From contig NZ_VIKW01000017.1 of NCBI RefSeq assembly GCF_009711975.1, forward strand, positions 48,923-112,922: a stretch of DNA of 64,000 nt, in the 5' to 3' direction. The DNA is from Anabaena sp. UHCC 0204 (GTDB taxonomy: Bacteria; Cyanobacteriota; Cyanobacteriia; Cyanobacteriales; Nostocaceae). The translations under genes were made by a program, and so were the position numbers. This document shows positions 46,333 to 55,271 of this stretch, one piece after another. Position 1 is the stretch's first letter. Every line of letters starts with the position of its first letter. The notes under the pieces were generated by a model. It was not told the origin of the DNA, made no database searches, and was given only the letters and a program-made list of their open reading frames with translations.

Positions 46333-47808
46333 TCAATCAACAGGTTCAATCACTGCTCTTAAACCTCTGTTATTGAAAGTGTTCACGACTGCATTAGCAT
46401 TATCTTGACTACCAAAAACTCCTACTTGCATGACCCTGCGATTTTGCCAAACCGTAGAAAAAGCATCACTAGCTAGAGAACTGACTAAATTTTGTTGTTG
46501 CTGATTGGCAACTAGCACCAGCACCCGGTAACGGACATTTTGCCCAGTAGCTGTAGAACCTTGGGAGACCAAATTCAGACTATTTCTCCTAGATGCTGCT
46601 TGAGGAGCGACAAATTCAATAGCACCTGAGTCAAGTTGCGTATAATTAAACTGAGGTAAATCAGCTTGATTATTTGGTAATTGTGGCGATTGATTGGGAT
46701 TAGAAATAGTTCTAATCAGAGGTGTTAAAGTTCTTTGAGGGGAAGGATTTTGGGCTGTAGCTGCGGTGATACCTTGCAGATCCACTTTACCGTTAATGCG
46801 ACTACTAACTAGATTGTTCCCAGCCGCAGAAAACAGCAACTTAGCAGCTTTAGCATTGATATCATAACGACGATTATTCCGAAATATATTTCTCCCAGGA
46901 TCATAACTACTACCTAAATCTGGTTTACCTTGAGCAATCACCACCAGACCATCTTCCCTATTGCCTTGAATAACATTATTCCTGAATAGTGGTGTAGCAT
47001 TCGCTTGGATAATAACACCTGATCTATTGTTCTGAATTTGGTTAGCTACTACAACCGGAGACGCATTTTGGGCGATATTAATCCCAAAACCAGTTTCTTG
47101 AAAGATATTTTCCCTGATTTCCGGGCGAGCATTCCCAGAAATAGTGATGCCATTTGCACCATTCCGCACAAAATGATTTTTGTTAATACTAGGTGTACCC
47201 TCACCAGTTACAGAAATTCCATCTTGGGTACTACTCGTAAATGTATTGTCCCGAACTACAATATTACTGGATTCAATCCATAACCCATAACCACGACTAT
47301 TGGAGTTAGTAACAGTTACACCACTTAAACTAGTTTGGTTAGCACTAACAATAGCGACATTTTGCCCACCGAAACTGCGGCTGAGGTATTCACCACCACC
47401 ATTAATGATCACGGTTTTACCTTTATTGCTGATATCTCCTTGAATCGCCACACCTGGTTTTAAAATTAGCGGAAATACTTCTCCAGTTTTGGCGTTATAT
47501 GTACCGGAAGAGAGGATAATTACAGTATTAGACTGTGATGCTTCCAAAGCTTGGGTAATTGTCTGCCAAGGTGCGCTTTCACTACCATCGCCTGTTGTGT
47601 CATTTCCCATACTTGGGTTGACAAACAATTGGTTAACCTGAGAAATTGATTTCTCACCTGGAAGAATTTGTTCTCCTCCTCTAGAAACTTGAGCAAAAAC
47701 ACTATTGATGTTTGTCGTTAAGAAGGTTGTACTTGTCACTCCTACAGCAACGGTTAAACTCAAGATTGAGAAACTCAGGGTGTTCACAGACTTTTGGGGA
47801 ACTATCAT
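46333..47808 (-). CDS. Secreted DUF1565 beta-helix protein with SPOR-like C-terminus
   Basis: A 491-residue exported protein: signal peptide (LSFSILSLTVAVGVTSTTF; cleavage near NSVFAQ), DUF1565 beta-helix at about 60-330 (FVNPSMGNDTTGDGS, then repeated NxxxxNRSGVIIQ-like rungs), a Pro/Asn-rich linker, and a C-terminal SPOR-like domain (RYRVLVLVANQQQQN, MQVGVFGSQDNANAVVNTF) that would bind denuded peptidoglycan. It is convergent with the hypothetical gene and close to its SLH paralogue, suggesting the two came from a local duplication and now differ in how they bind the wall. Confidence 0.88.
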   Translation of the reverse strand: MIVPQKSVNTLSFSILSLTVAVGVTSTTFLTTNINSVFAQVSRGGEQILPGEKSISQVNQLFVNPSMGNDTTGDGSESAPWQTITQALEASQSNTVIILSSGTYNAKTGEVFPLILKPGVAIQGDISNKGKTVIINGGGEYLSRSFGGQNVAIVSANQTSLSGVTVTNSNSRGYGLWIESSNIVVRDNTFTSSTQDGISVTGEGTPSINKNHFVRNGANGITISGNARPEIRENIFQETGFGINIAQNASPVVVANQIQNNRSGVIIQANATPLFRNNVIQGNREDGLVVIAQGKPDLGSSYDPGRNIFRNNRRYDINAKAAKLLFSAAGNNLVSSRINGKVDLQGITAATAQNPSPQRTLTPLIRTISNPNQSPQLPNNQADLPQFNYTQLDSGAIEFVAPQAASRRNSLNLVSQGSTATGQNVRYRVLVLVANQQQQNLVSSLASDAFSTVWQNRRVMQVGVFGSQDNANAVVNTFNNRGLRAVIEPVD

Positions 47809-48012
47809 TGTTTATAAAACTCCTGTAAAACATATAGCAGAAACGTTCATAATCTTTTTGTGTCTTATTTTTATCAGGACTGTATTGCAACTGCTACATA
47901 GCAACTGTTATACAATAAATTTTTATACTATTTAAGAGTAGTATGTTGATGATGTTACTCATCTCTTGACAAATTGACCATAATTAGTTAGCAAATATTT
48001 AACAATTACAAT
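47809..48012. other. Divergent promoter region
   Basis: About 200 bp between the secreted beta-helix gene and thiE. No other gene seen. Confidence 0.4.
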
Positions 48013-49101
48013 ATGAACCAGGCTGGCTATTACGATCAAGGCACTAAAAATGGGGTTGTTGTAATGGTTTCAGCCCATAGTCACACACAGCAAACTATTT
48101 ATCGTATTTTAGATGCCAATTTAGATCGCGCTCGTGAGGGGTTGCGAATTATTGAAGAATGGTGTCGGTTTGGTTTAAATGATTCCCAATTGTCAGGTAT
48201 ATGTAAACACTTACGCCAAGAGTTGGGTACTTTGCATACGGCTGAATTACGAGCAGCACGAGATACACCTGGAGATATAGGGACTAATTTAACTCATCCC
48301 CAAGAGGAACAACGGGCTGATATTACATCTCTATTACAGGCTAATTTTTGCCGTGTGCAAGAAGCTTTGCGGGTATTAGAAGAATATGGCAAGCTTTATC
48401 AAGGGAATATGGGGACAGCTTGTAAACAAATGCGTTATCAGGTTTACACCCTAGAAAGTAATTTGCTGGGTTATCAGCGTCATCAGTTATTATGGCGATC
48501 GCATTTATATCTGGTAACTTCTCCCGTTGATAACTTGTTCGCAGTTGTGGAAGCGTCTCTTCAAGGTGGATTAACTCTGTTACAGTATCGGGAAAAAACC
48601 GCTGATGATTCAGTGCGTTTAGAACGGGCTATACAATTACGGCAGTTATGTCACAAATACGGCGCTTTATTCATTATTAATGATCGAGTGGATTTAGCTT
48701 TGGCTGTGGATGCTGATGGTGTACATTTGGGACAACAGGATATGCCCATTGCTATAGCGCGTCAATTACTGGGAAATCAGCGCATTATCGGTCGCTCTAC
48801 CACAAATCCTCAAGAAATGCAAGGGGCAATTGCCGAAGGTGCAGATTATATTGGTGTAGGTCCTGTATATGAAACACCGACAAAAGTAGGTAAAGCCGCA
48901 GCGGGTTTAGAATATGTGAAATATGTATCCCAAAATTGTCAACTTCCCTGGTTTGCGATTGGGGGTATAGATATGAATAATCTCAATGATGTGATGAATG
49001 CAGGAGCGCAACGGGTGGCTGTAGTGCGATCGCTCATCGAATCAGATCAACCTACTCTAGCAACTCAGTATTTTCTCTCGCAACTGCACCGAATTAAATA
49101 A
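48013..49101 (+). CDS. thiE: Thiamine-phosphate synthase (with N-terminal extension)
   Basis: A 362-residue protein: N-terminal helical domain (about 25-150, ILDANLDRAREGLRIIEEWC) typical of cyanobacterial ThiE, then the TIM-barrel ThiE (about 165-355). The barrel has LYLVTSPVDNLFAVVEASLQ, QYREKTADD, FIINDRVDLALAVDADGVH, HLGQQDMP, GRSTTNPQEM and GPVYETPTKVGKAAAGLE, all ThiE motifs. It joins HMP-PP and thiazole phosphate to thiamine phosphate. A later ATG at 48064 (MVSAHSHTQQ) is an alternative start. thiS is about 6 kb downstream, beyond a NACHT-gene region. Confidence 0.95.
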   Translation: MNQAGYYDQGTKNGVVVMVSAHSHTQQTIYRILDANLDRAREGLRIIEEWCRFGLNDSQLSGICKHLRQELGTLHTAELRAARDTPGDIGTNLTHPQEEQRADITSLLQANFCRVQEALRVLEEYGKLYQGNMGTACKQMRYQVYTLESNLLGYQRHQLLWRSHLYLVTSPVDNLFAVVEASLQGGLTLLQYREKTADDSVRLERAIQLRQLCHKYGALFIINDRVDLALAVDADGVHLGQQDMPIAIARQLLGNQRIIGRSTTNPQEMQGAIAEGADYIGVGPVYETPTKVGKAAAGLEYVKYVSQNCQLPWFAIGGIDMNNLNDVMNAGAQRVAVVRSLIESDQPTLATQYFLSQLHRIK

Positions 49102-49124
49102 ATCAGGAATGCTAACAGTAATTA

Positions 49125-49147
49125 TGGTGGGTTAGTGTTACCCACCA
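49125..49147 (+). terminator. Terminator-like hairpin after thiE
   Basis: TGGTGGGT-TAGTGTT-ACCCACCA is a perfect 8-bp stem 23 bp past the thiE stop, followed by GCTGTGTTTTTC. Consistent with a rho-independent terminator. Confidence 0.65.
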
Positions 49148-49485
49148 TGCTGTGTTTTTCAATATTGTGATTTTGCCAAAGCTTTATTCCTGGTTATTCT
49201 GGTTGTTATCAGAGGATTTTTCTTTGATCTTTTTTATCACCCAAAATAGAACAGCATCAGAAAATTTCTCAATTGCCCAAGTGATTAAAACTGTTAAAAG
49301 AAGAGTAGAGATATCCATTAGAACTTCCCGCTATTGTTTTTTTGCTTGATTACTTATATAAAATCAAATAAAAAATAGAGAAAAAAGATCCAGTAAATAG
49401 AATTTACTAGAATTTAATAGAAATCTTGCTCATTATGATTGATGATGTTATTTTGGAAATATCAATTAAACTCCAATAAATAAAC

Positions 49486-49621
49486 TCACCCATAACCGCC
49501 TCAGAATGAATTCTGAGTCTAATAACAAAAGTCGTCTAAAGACGACTAACTAAAAATTAATAGTCCGTTTTAACGGACTTGGGCTATTAGACTGGGAATT
49601 CATTCCCAGGCGGGTTATGAG
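49486..49621. repeat. Nested foldback element upstream of the NACHT gene
   Basis: Outer arms CCCATAACCGCCT and AGGCGGGTTATGAG enclose GAATGAATTC-type and TCTAATAAC/GGCTATTAGA arms and two inner hairpins, GTCGTCTAAAGACGAC and GTCCGTTTTAACGGAC. About 136 bp. It ends 36 bp before the NACHT start codon and must be transcribed or sit in the promoter. Confidence 0.82.
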
Positions 49622-49657
49622 GCTAATTGAAAATACTAAACTCACCATATATAATTA

Positions 49658-52600
49658 ATGGGCAAAGTGCAATTTATGATGTCCCCAGAAGAAACAACAT
49701 TAAAACAACAATTTCTGCTAGAGATGTCCAGAAAATTTGAATTTACTGGAGATACACAACAAATATTTATAGTTAGGTTTGACCCGAAGAACTATAGTAT
49801 TGATGATGATGAGCAACTTGCTAAGAAAATTACTTTTAAAAATGAAATTGTCAATAGAACTCAAAAGATTAAAGATGAACTAAAAAATAATATTTACCCT
49901 ATTCTTCAACAAAACAAATGCGTTATAGAATCAAAAAAAGGTAGACCACAAAAAGGAAATGAGCCTTGGAAACAGGCTTATAAATGGCTTTGGGAACAGA
50001 AATATCGTGAATGGCTTGCACAACAACAAACCCAAAATAATCAACCTGAACCCCAACCCGAAACCCTACAAATCAACTGGCGCGAAATATGCCAGAAAAT
50101 GCTACAAAAACAGCAAGATCAACAACGATTAAGACGACAAATCACAGAATTAAAACACGAAATAGAAATCTTCGTCCAATTAGGCTTAATTCAACCCAAA
50201 CCCGCACGACGTAAAGAAGAAACACCCTTTCCCGATGCGGCTGAGGGTATGCGACAATATGAATTAAAAACAGAAGAAATTACCAAACAATACGAATATC
50301 AGCAATTTATTGATGAAGTCATAGGCCAGCAAACCAAAAATTTAGCCATTATTGGAGAACCAGGGGCAGGAAAAACCACTTGGTTAAGCAAAATTGCCGA
50401 ATATTTAGCCGATAATCCTGATTATCCTAGCCCTATTTTTATTAGTCTCAGTCGGTTAGAAAATAGAACCCTAAAAGACTATTTACTGCATACTTGGCTA
50501 GAAGAGGCTTTAGAGTTTATCCCCTCCCAAATTACCGTTACACCGGCTTTAGTGGCAGATTTACAACAACAGTTTAAAAATCAGCGAGTGTGGTTGCTGT
50601 TGGATGGGGTGGATGAGATGAAAACTACCGGAAACTCACCTTTATCCCAACTCAATAGCCAATTAGAAGGATGGGTAACTTGGACTAGGGTAATTCTCAC
50701 CTGTCGTCTCAATGTTTGGCAACCTAACCCCATAGCTAATTTTGACTACTATCGCACTCTGGCTTTTAGTGATGTCCAGGTGAGAGATTTTATTCAGCAG
50801 TGGTATGAAAAGGCGGAAAAACCGGAGTTAGGGAAACAGTTACAGCAAAAGTTAACCGCACCCCAACACAGCCGCATTTTTGATTTAGTCAAAAACCCTT
50901 TGCGGTTGGCAATGTTGTGTCAGAGTTGGTATTTTTTGCAAGGGGAATTACCGGAAACCAAAGCGAATTTGTATCAGCGTTTTGTGGATGCAACTTATGA
51001 ATGGAAAAAAGGGGAATTTGGCACTACAGCAGCGCACAGACAACAGTTAAATCAGGCTTTGGGAAATTTGGCTTTGAGGATGATTGATGAAAAAATCAGT
51101 CTCAAGGAGTCTGTGATTAAAGATGTCATAAATTTAGAGGAGTTTGAGTTAGCAGAAAGGTTAGGTTGGTTAAATTGGGTTTATCGTGACCAAAAAACTG
51201 ATGAAAGGGTTTATGCTTTCTTTCACCTGAGTTTTGCAGAATATTTTGCAGCTTGTGTAATTGATGATTGGGATTATTTTTTACCTAAAAATCATGTTGA
51301 GAAACCTGTTGAGGGTAAGAAATATCGCATTTTTGAGAATGAATGGAATGAAGTATTTTTATTGTGGATGGGGAGAGAGGATATTGATAAGGAAGAGTTT
51401 CTTCAAGGATTAGTAGATTTTGAGACAGGTTGTGGTAAGGGGGATTTTTATAATTATCAAGCTTATTTCAAAGCAGGTATAGCTCTCAACGAATTTCAAG
51501 ATTGTTCTTTGGCAGATAAAATTGTAGATGACATTATAATGGCGACATTTGGTAGTTTTGATGTTGATTCACAACAACCCTTTATCTATTTTCCAGTTAT
51601 ATCAACTCATGCTTGGCAAGTTTTACAACAAATAGAAAATAAACGAGTTATTGAACATTGTATTTCTATTCTTCATAGTCAAAAAATCAACAAAAGATTG
51701 AACTTAACCGTAAACAATGTAGCGTCGTTATTGAATATTAGGAAAGAAAGAATAATAAAGAAAGATAATGTTATACAAGCCTTATGTTACTCTTTAATTC
51801 AAAATACTTGTGATTATAATTCGAGATTTAATATTGCTTATCTTTTAGGAGATATGGCCGTAGGATATCAACAAGCAATATCAGCGTTGACAAATATACT
51901 TAACAATATGAATGGGATCTTTAAAGATTATAATAAAGAGTGGTTTTGTGAAATTGCTATTGCTTTGTCAAAAATAGATCCGGGTAATTCAATTCTTATT
52001 TCTGCTTGTCTATCTATTCTTAATTCAACTAGATACCTAGATACACAGCACAGGATAATTCAGGTATTAGGTGAAATAGGAGTAGGAAATGATCAAGTAA
52101 TATCAGTTTTAATATCTTGGTTTTCTTTCCTTTCTGATCCTAAATATCCAAGCATTCAGCATCCAATGTCATTTTATGATCCTCTTCGTAGCTTAGAAAA
52201 TATAGCGGTAGGGAATAATTATGCAATATCAGCTTTAATCTCTATAGCTATTGATAGTGAAGTGGAAAATTGGAATAAGAATCATTACCTTTTGATGCTT
52301 TTAGAAAAAATTATTTTAGAAAAAGAACAGTTATTATCAGCTTATTTATCAATAATTAAAAATACTAAATCTCAAAATATTGGTATTAGAGCAGCTTCAA
52401 GTTTAGCAACTATAGCATTAGGAAATGAAGAAGTAATCTCAGATTTAATCTCCACATTTTATTCTGTAAATAATGAACTTACTCATGAACTTATTATTTA
52501 TAGTTTAGGTATGATAGCATTCAAAAATGAGCAAGCAATAGAAGCAGCAATTTCTCTCCTTAATTCTACTAATAAAGATACTCTCAAAAATGTTATTCAT

Positions 52601-54295
52601 AGTTTAGGTAGAATAGCATTAGGAAATGAAAAAGTAATATCAACTTTAATGTCATTTGCTTGTTCTAATAAAGATGAACATATTGTAAGTAATTGTGGTT
52701 ACAGTATAGCTAAGATAGCTATAGGAAATCAAAAAACAATCTCATATTTAATATCTATACTTAAATCTAGTACAAATAAAACTCTCAAGCAAAGTATTAT
52801 CAACAGTTTATACTCAGTAGCAGTAGGGAATGAAGAAGTAATATCAGCTTTAATATCTATGTTCTACTGTGTTGAAGATGAAGATATTTGTTACGTAATT
52901 GCTAACACTCTGACTAATATAGTAAATGATGACAAGGGAATATCAGCTACAATTTCTATCCTTAATTCTTTACTAGATTCTAGTAAAAATGAAGTTATAC
53001 TTCTTCCTTGTTTGTTGCTTTTGTGGTCTGAAAAAATAGAATTAGTTAATGAAAAGACAATATCAGTTTTAATTTCCACATTTTCTTCCGTTAAATACGA
53101 AAATATCAAACATTGGATTTATAATGCCATTGAACAGTTAGGTAAAATAACAGCAAATAATAAAGAAGTAATATCAGCTTTACTGTTCATACTTAATAGT
53201 TATACTGAGGATATGTATATCTATTGTCAAGCATCTAGAATTTTAAGTAATATCGCAAAAGGAAATAAAGATGTAATATTAGCTTTTGAGAACATACTCG
53301 TTCACAGCAAAAATGAAGAAATTATTGTACAGATTTGTCACTGTCTACATATTATAGACCCAGGAAATCAAGAAATTAAATACAAGTTACTATCTCTGCT
53401 TTATTCTAGTAACAATACAAGAATTTCAATATTAAGGTATAATATTAATTTAAGCAATGAAGAATTTATTACATTTTTCTTTTATGTATTAAGTAAAATA
53501 GAAAAATGGAGTGATCCAGATTACGACAGGGAAAGAATGAAAAATATAGCATTAGGTAATAATCAGTTAGTATCAAATTTGATATTTCTGATTAATAAAA
53601 ATAAAGATATAATAATTAATCCTTATGAAATAGACAAAGATAAAACTTATATGTATTTTGAATCTTTAAAAGCAATCTTAAAAACAAAAGATAACTACTT
53701 AGTAACAGTTTCAAACTTGAATAAAAATCTAAACGAGGAAACATATAAAAACAATCCCCAAATGTATCGTATGACTTTTGAAACTCTCTACTACTGTGCC
53801 AAAAACCTCACCTATCCCCAATTCTACCAAGCATGGCACGCCACCAACACCCTTAACCAACTCGAACAACAATACACCGATATTTATACCCAATTAAAGC
53901 AACTGCAACCCACCTCCACCACCTATCCCATCCCCCTCAATGCCGCCAACCTGGAAGGGAAAACCGCAGAAAAAGCCATAGCCAAAGGTATATTAATCAA
54001 AATTTATAGCGAAATCTTTCCCAAACAAAAAGCCGATAACATAGAAGATATATTTGACTTAGAAAACGAACTCCAACCCCTGAGAAAACATCTAAAAACA
54101 GATAAAATCGCCCTCATTTTCTGTGATATTAATCCTCACCCAGAATTAATTAAATTCTGTCAGCAATTACAGAATGACTGGTTAAAAATCGCCTTGATTA
54201 CCGATACACCAATAGCATCTCCCTTGAGTGGTTTTCTACCTCCACAGGATAATTTATTAGGAGTGGTTCAAACTTGGTTAGAGGAATTGGAGTAA
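49658..54295 (+). CDS. NACHT NTPase with HEAT repeats (STAND protein), candidate defence gene
   Basis: A 1545-residue protein. Residues 1-125: an N-terminal domain I do not recognise (RKFEFTGDTQQIFIVRFD; KGNEPWKQAYKWLWEQK). 140-210: a helical linker. 205-600: NACHT NTPase with Walker A GEPGAGKTT (233-241), Walker B VWLLLDGVDE (311-320), and the FHLSFAEYFAAC helical block near 520. 700-1330: about fourteen degenerate HEAT/ARM-like repeats built round GN(E/D)x(V/A)ISxLIS. 1375-1545: an alpha/beta C-terminal domain (IALIFCDINPHPELIKFCQQL, WLKIALITDTPI). Bacterial NACHT proteins of this kind (bNACHT/Avs-like) defend against phage by sensing ligands with the repeat part; the antiphage role here is inference. 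The HEAT part is markedly more AT-rich than both ends. Starts at ATG 49658 or 49676. Confidence 0.9.
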   Translation: MGKVQFMMSPEETTLKQQFLLEMSRKFEFTGDTQQIFIVRFDPKNYSIDDDEQLAKKITFKNEIVNRTQKIKDELKNNIYPILQQNKCVIESKKGRPQKGNEPWKQAYKWLWEQKYREWLAQQQTQNNQPEPQPETLQINWREICQKMLQKQQDQQRLRRQITELKHEIEIFVQLGLIQPKPARRKEETPFPDAAEGMRQYELKTEEITKQYEYQQFIDEVIGQQTKNLAIIGEPGAGKTTWLSKIAEYLADNPDYPSPIFISLSRLENRTLKDYLLHTWLEEALEFIPSQITVTPALVADLQQQFKNQRVWLLLDGVDEMKTTGNSPLSQLNSQLEGWVTWTRVILTCRLNVWQPNPIANFDYYRTLAFSDVQVRDFIQQWYEKAEKPELGKQLQQKLTAPQHSRIFDLVKNPLRLAMLCQSWYFLQGELPETKANLYQRFVDATYEWKKGEFGTTAAHRQQLNQALGNLALRMIDEKISLKESVIKDVINLEEFELAERLGWLNWVYRDQKTDERVYAFFHLSFAEYFAACVIDDWDYFLPKNHVEKPVEGKKYRIFENEWNEVFLLWMGREDIDKEEFLQGLVDFETGCGKGDFYNYQAYFKAGIALNEFQDCSLADKIVDDIIMATFGSFDVDSQQPFIYFPVISTHAWQVLQQIENKRVIEHCISILHSQKINKRLNLTVNNVASLLNIRKERIIKKDNVIQALCYSLIQNTCDYNSRFNIAYLLGDMAVGYQQAISALTNILNNMNGIFKDYNKEWFCEIAIALSKIDPGNSILISACLSILNSTRYLDTQHRIIQVLGEIGVGNDQVISVLISWFSFLSDPKYPSIQHPMSFYDPLRSLENIAVGNNYAISALISIAIDSEVENWNKNHYLLMLLEKIILEKEQLLSAYLSIIKNTKSQNIGIRAASSLATIALGNEEVISDLISTFYSVNNELTHELIIYSLGMIAFKNEQAIEAAISLLNSTNKDTLKNVIHSLGRIALGNEKVISTLMSFACSNKDEHIVSNCGYSIAKIAIGNQKTISYLISILKSSTNKTLKQSIINSLYSVAVGNEEVISALISMFYCVEDEDICYVIANTLTNIVNDDKGISATISILNSLLDSSKNEVILLPCLLLLWSEKIELVNEKTISVLISTFSSVKYENIKHWIYNAIEQLGKITANNKEVISALLFILNSYTEDMYIYCQASRILSNIAKGNKDVILAFENILVHSKNEEIIVQICHCLHIIDPGNQEIKYKLLSLLYSSNNTRISILRYNINLSNEEFITFFFYVLSKIEKWSDPDYDRERMKNIALGNNQLVSNLIFLINKNKDIIINPYEIDKDKTYMYFESLKAILKTKDNYLVTVSNLNKNLNEETYKNNPQMYRMTFETLYYCAKNLTYPQFYQAWHATNTLNQLEQQYTDIYTQLKQLQPTSTTYPIPLNAANLEGKTAEKAIAKGILIKIYSEIFPKQKADNIEDIFDLENELQPLRKHLKTDKIALIFCDINPHPELIKFCQQLQNDWLKIALITDTPIASPLSGFLPPQDNLLGVVQTWLEELE

Positions 54296-54443
54296 TACTA
54301 TTCTACAAAACTAAAATAGGAATCTTCAGAACAACTATAACCAACTGTTTATTGTCCAAAAAATAGAAATTTGTCTCATGTCTATACTCCTCCTTACTAT
54401 ATCGTGTTACCATTATTAATAAATAACCTTGGGAGTTTGACAG

Positions 54444-54710
54444 ATGAATAATCTTAATGTCATCACTTGACCCGAACAACTATATCAAGAACTACAAAAA
54501 TTAGCTGAATCTGAAAATGATTCCATAGAATCTCAAGTTGTGACACTATTACAGAAAGCCTTACAGGAAAAACAACAGCAAACAGAAACACAACGTCGTC
54601 AAAATGTCCTAAAAGTCCTAGAGGAAAGCCGCAATCGTCGGCGCTTAAATCCTGCCGATTTTGGATTACCAGATAGTACAGAAATGATTAGAGAAGATCG
54701 GGATAGATAA
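54444..54710 (+). pseudogene. FitA/VapB-like antitoxin with in-frame TGA
   Basis: An 88-codon antitoxin-like reading frame with an internal TGA at codon 9 (54468-54470): it reads MNNLNVIT-stop-PEQLYQELQKLAESENDSIE, then SQVVTLLQKALQEK and ends RLNPADFGLPDSTEMIREDRDR. The mid-section resembles the FitA-like antitoxin of the intact pair at 38504. The stop is a likely single base change (TTA or CGA to TGA). No PIN toxin follows. A non-functional relic. Confidence 0.85.
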
Positions 54711-54760
54711 GATATAATTGTTTTTGAGGATCACTCATCTGAAAAAATGAACTTCCAACC

Positions 54761-54925
54761 ATGAAAATAAAAGTCATTATTCACAAAGAAGAAACAGGTT
54801 ATTGGGCAGAAGTTCCTGCTATTCCTGGTTGTGCTACCCAAGGAGATACTTTTGAAGAATTACTACAAAATATATATGAAGCCGTTGAAGGTTGTTTACT
54901 CGTTGATATTGATTCATTTTTATAA
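54761..54925 (+). CDS. HicB-family small protein
   Basis: A 54-residue frame: [20 protein letters not shown], then [26 protein letters not shown]. This is the HicB_antitoxin beta-alpha-beta-alpha core (partial RNase-H-like fold) with the conserved Pro-Gly-Cys-x-Thr-x-Gly element. The usual C-terminal DNA-binding part is missing or this is the short type. No hicA is beside it, so it is either an orphan or the remainder of a broken pair. Confidence 0.72.
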   Translation: MKIKVIIHKEETGYWAEVPAIPGCATQGDTFEELLQNIYEAVEGCLLVDIDSFL

Positions 54926-55058
54926 GGTATTTTTCAAAATTGAATTTTAATCTGTGAAATCCTTTAATCCGTCTAATCCGTGATTCTGACTGTGACTGTA
55001 CCTCATAAACCTTAAATCTGCTATATTTTTATAACTCTTAAATTCAAAATTTCTATTT

Positions 55059-55271
55059 ATGTCTAATCAAATTAGTCTCCAAGTCAATGGAGAAACCCGC
55101 AATTGTGTATCCCCAACTGCTTTACCTGAATTACTCCAACAGTTGGGTTTTAATCTTCGCTTAATAGCAGTAGAATATAACGGTGAAATATTACATCGTC
55201 AATTTTGGACAGAAACTCAAATCAAAAATGGCGATCGCTTGGAAGTAGTAACTATAGTTGGTGGTGGTTAA
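55059..55271 (+). CDS. thiS: Sulfur carrier protein ThiS
   Basis: A 70-residue ubiquitin-like protein that carries the sulfur for thiazole synthesis, ending in the required C-terminal Gly-Gly (here VTIVGGG). Start MSNQISLQVNGETRNC and the core LPELLQQLGFNLRLIAVEYNGEIL fit ThiS. It overlaps the convergent glycosyltransferase gene by 4 bp. In related genomes it usually lies next to thiE (recollection); here about 6 kb separates them. Confidence 0.94.
   Translation: MSNQISLQVNGETRNCVSPTALPELLQQLGFNLRLIAVEYNGEILHRQFWTETQIKNGDRLEVVTIVGGG

Noticed and set aside
49152..49349. 65-residue frame (GTG start) after thiE
   Set aside because: Starts inside the thiE terminator region with no SD; hydrophobic by chance from T-rich DNA. 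Not conserved-looking.
49486..49621. CRISPR array
   Set aside because: The inner hairpins are different from each other and there is no regular repeat-spacer pattern; it is a nested palindrome.
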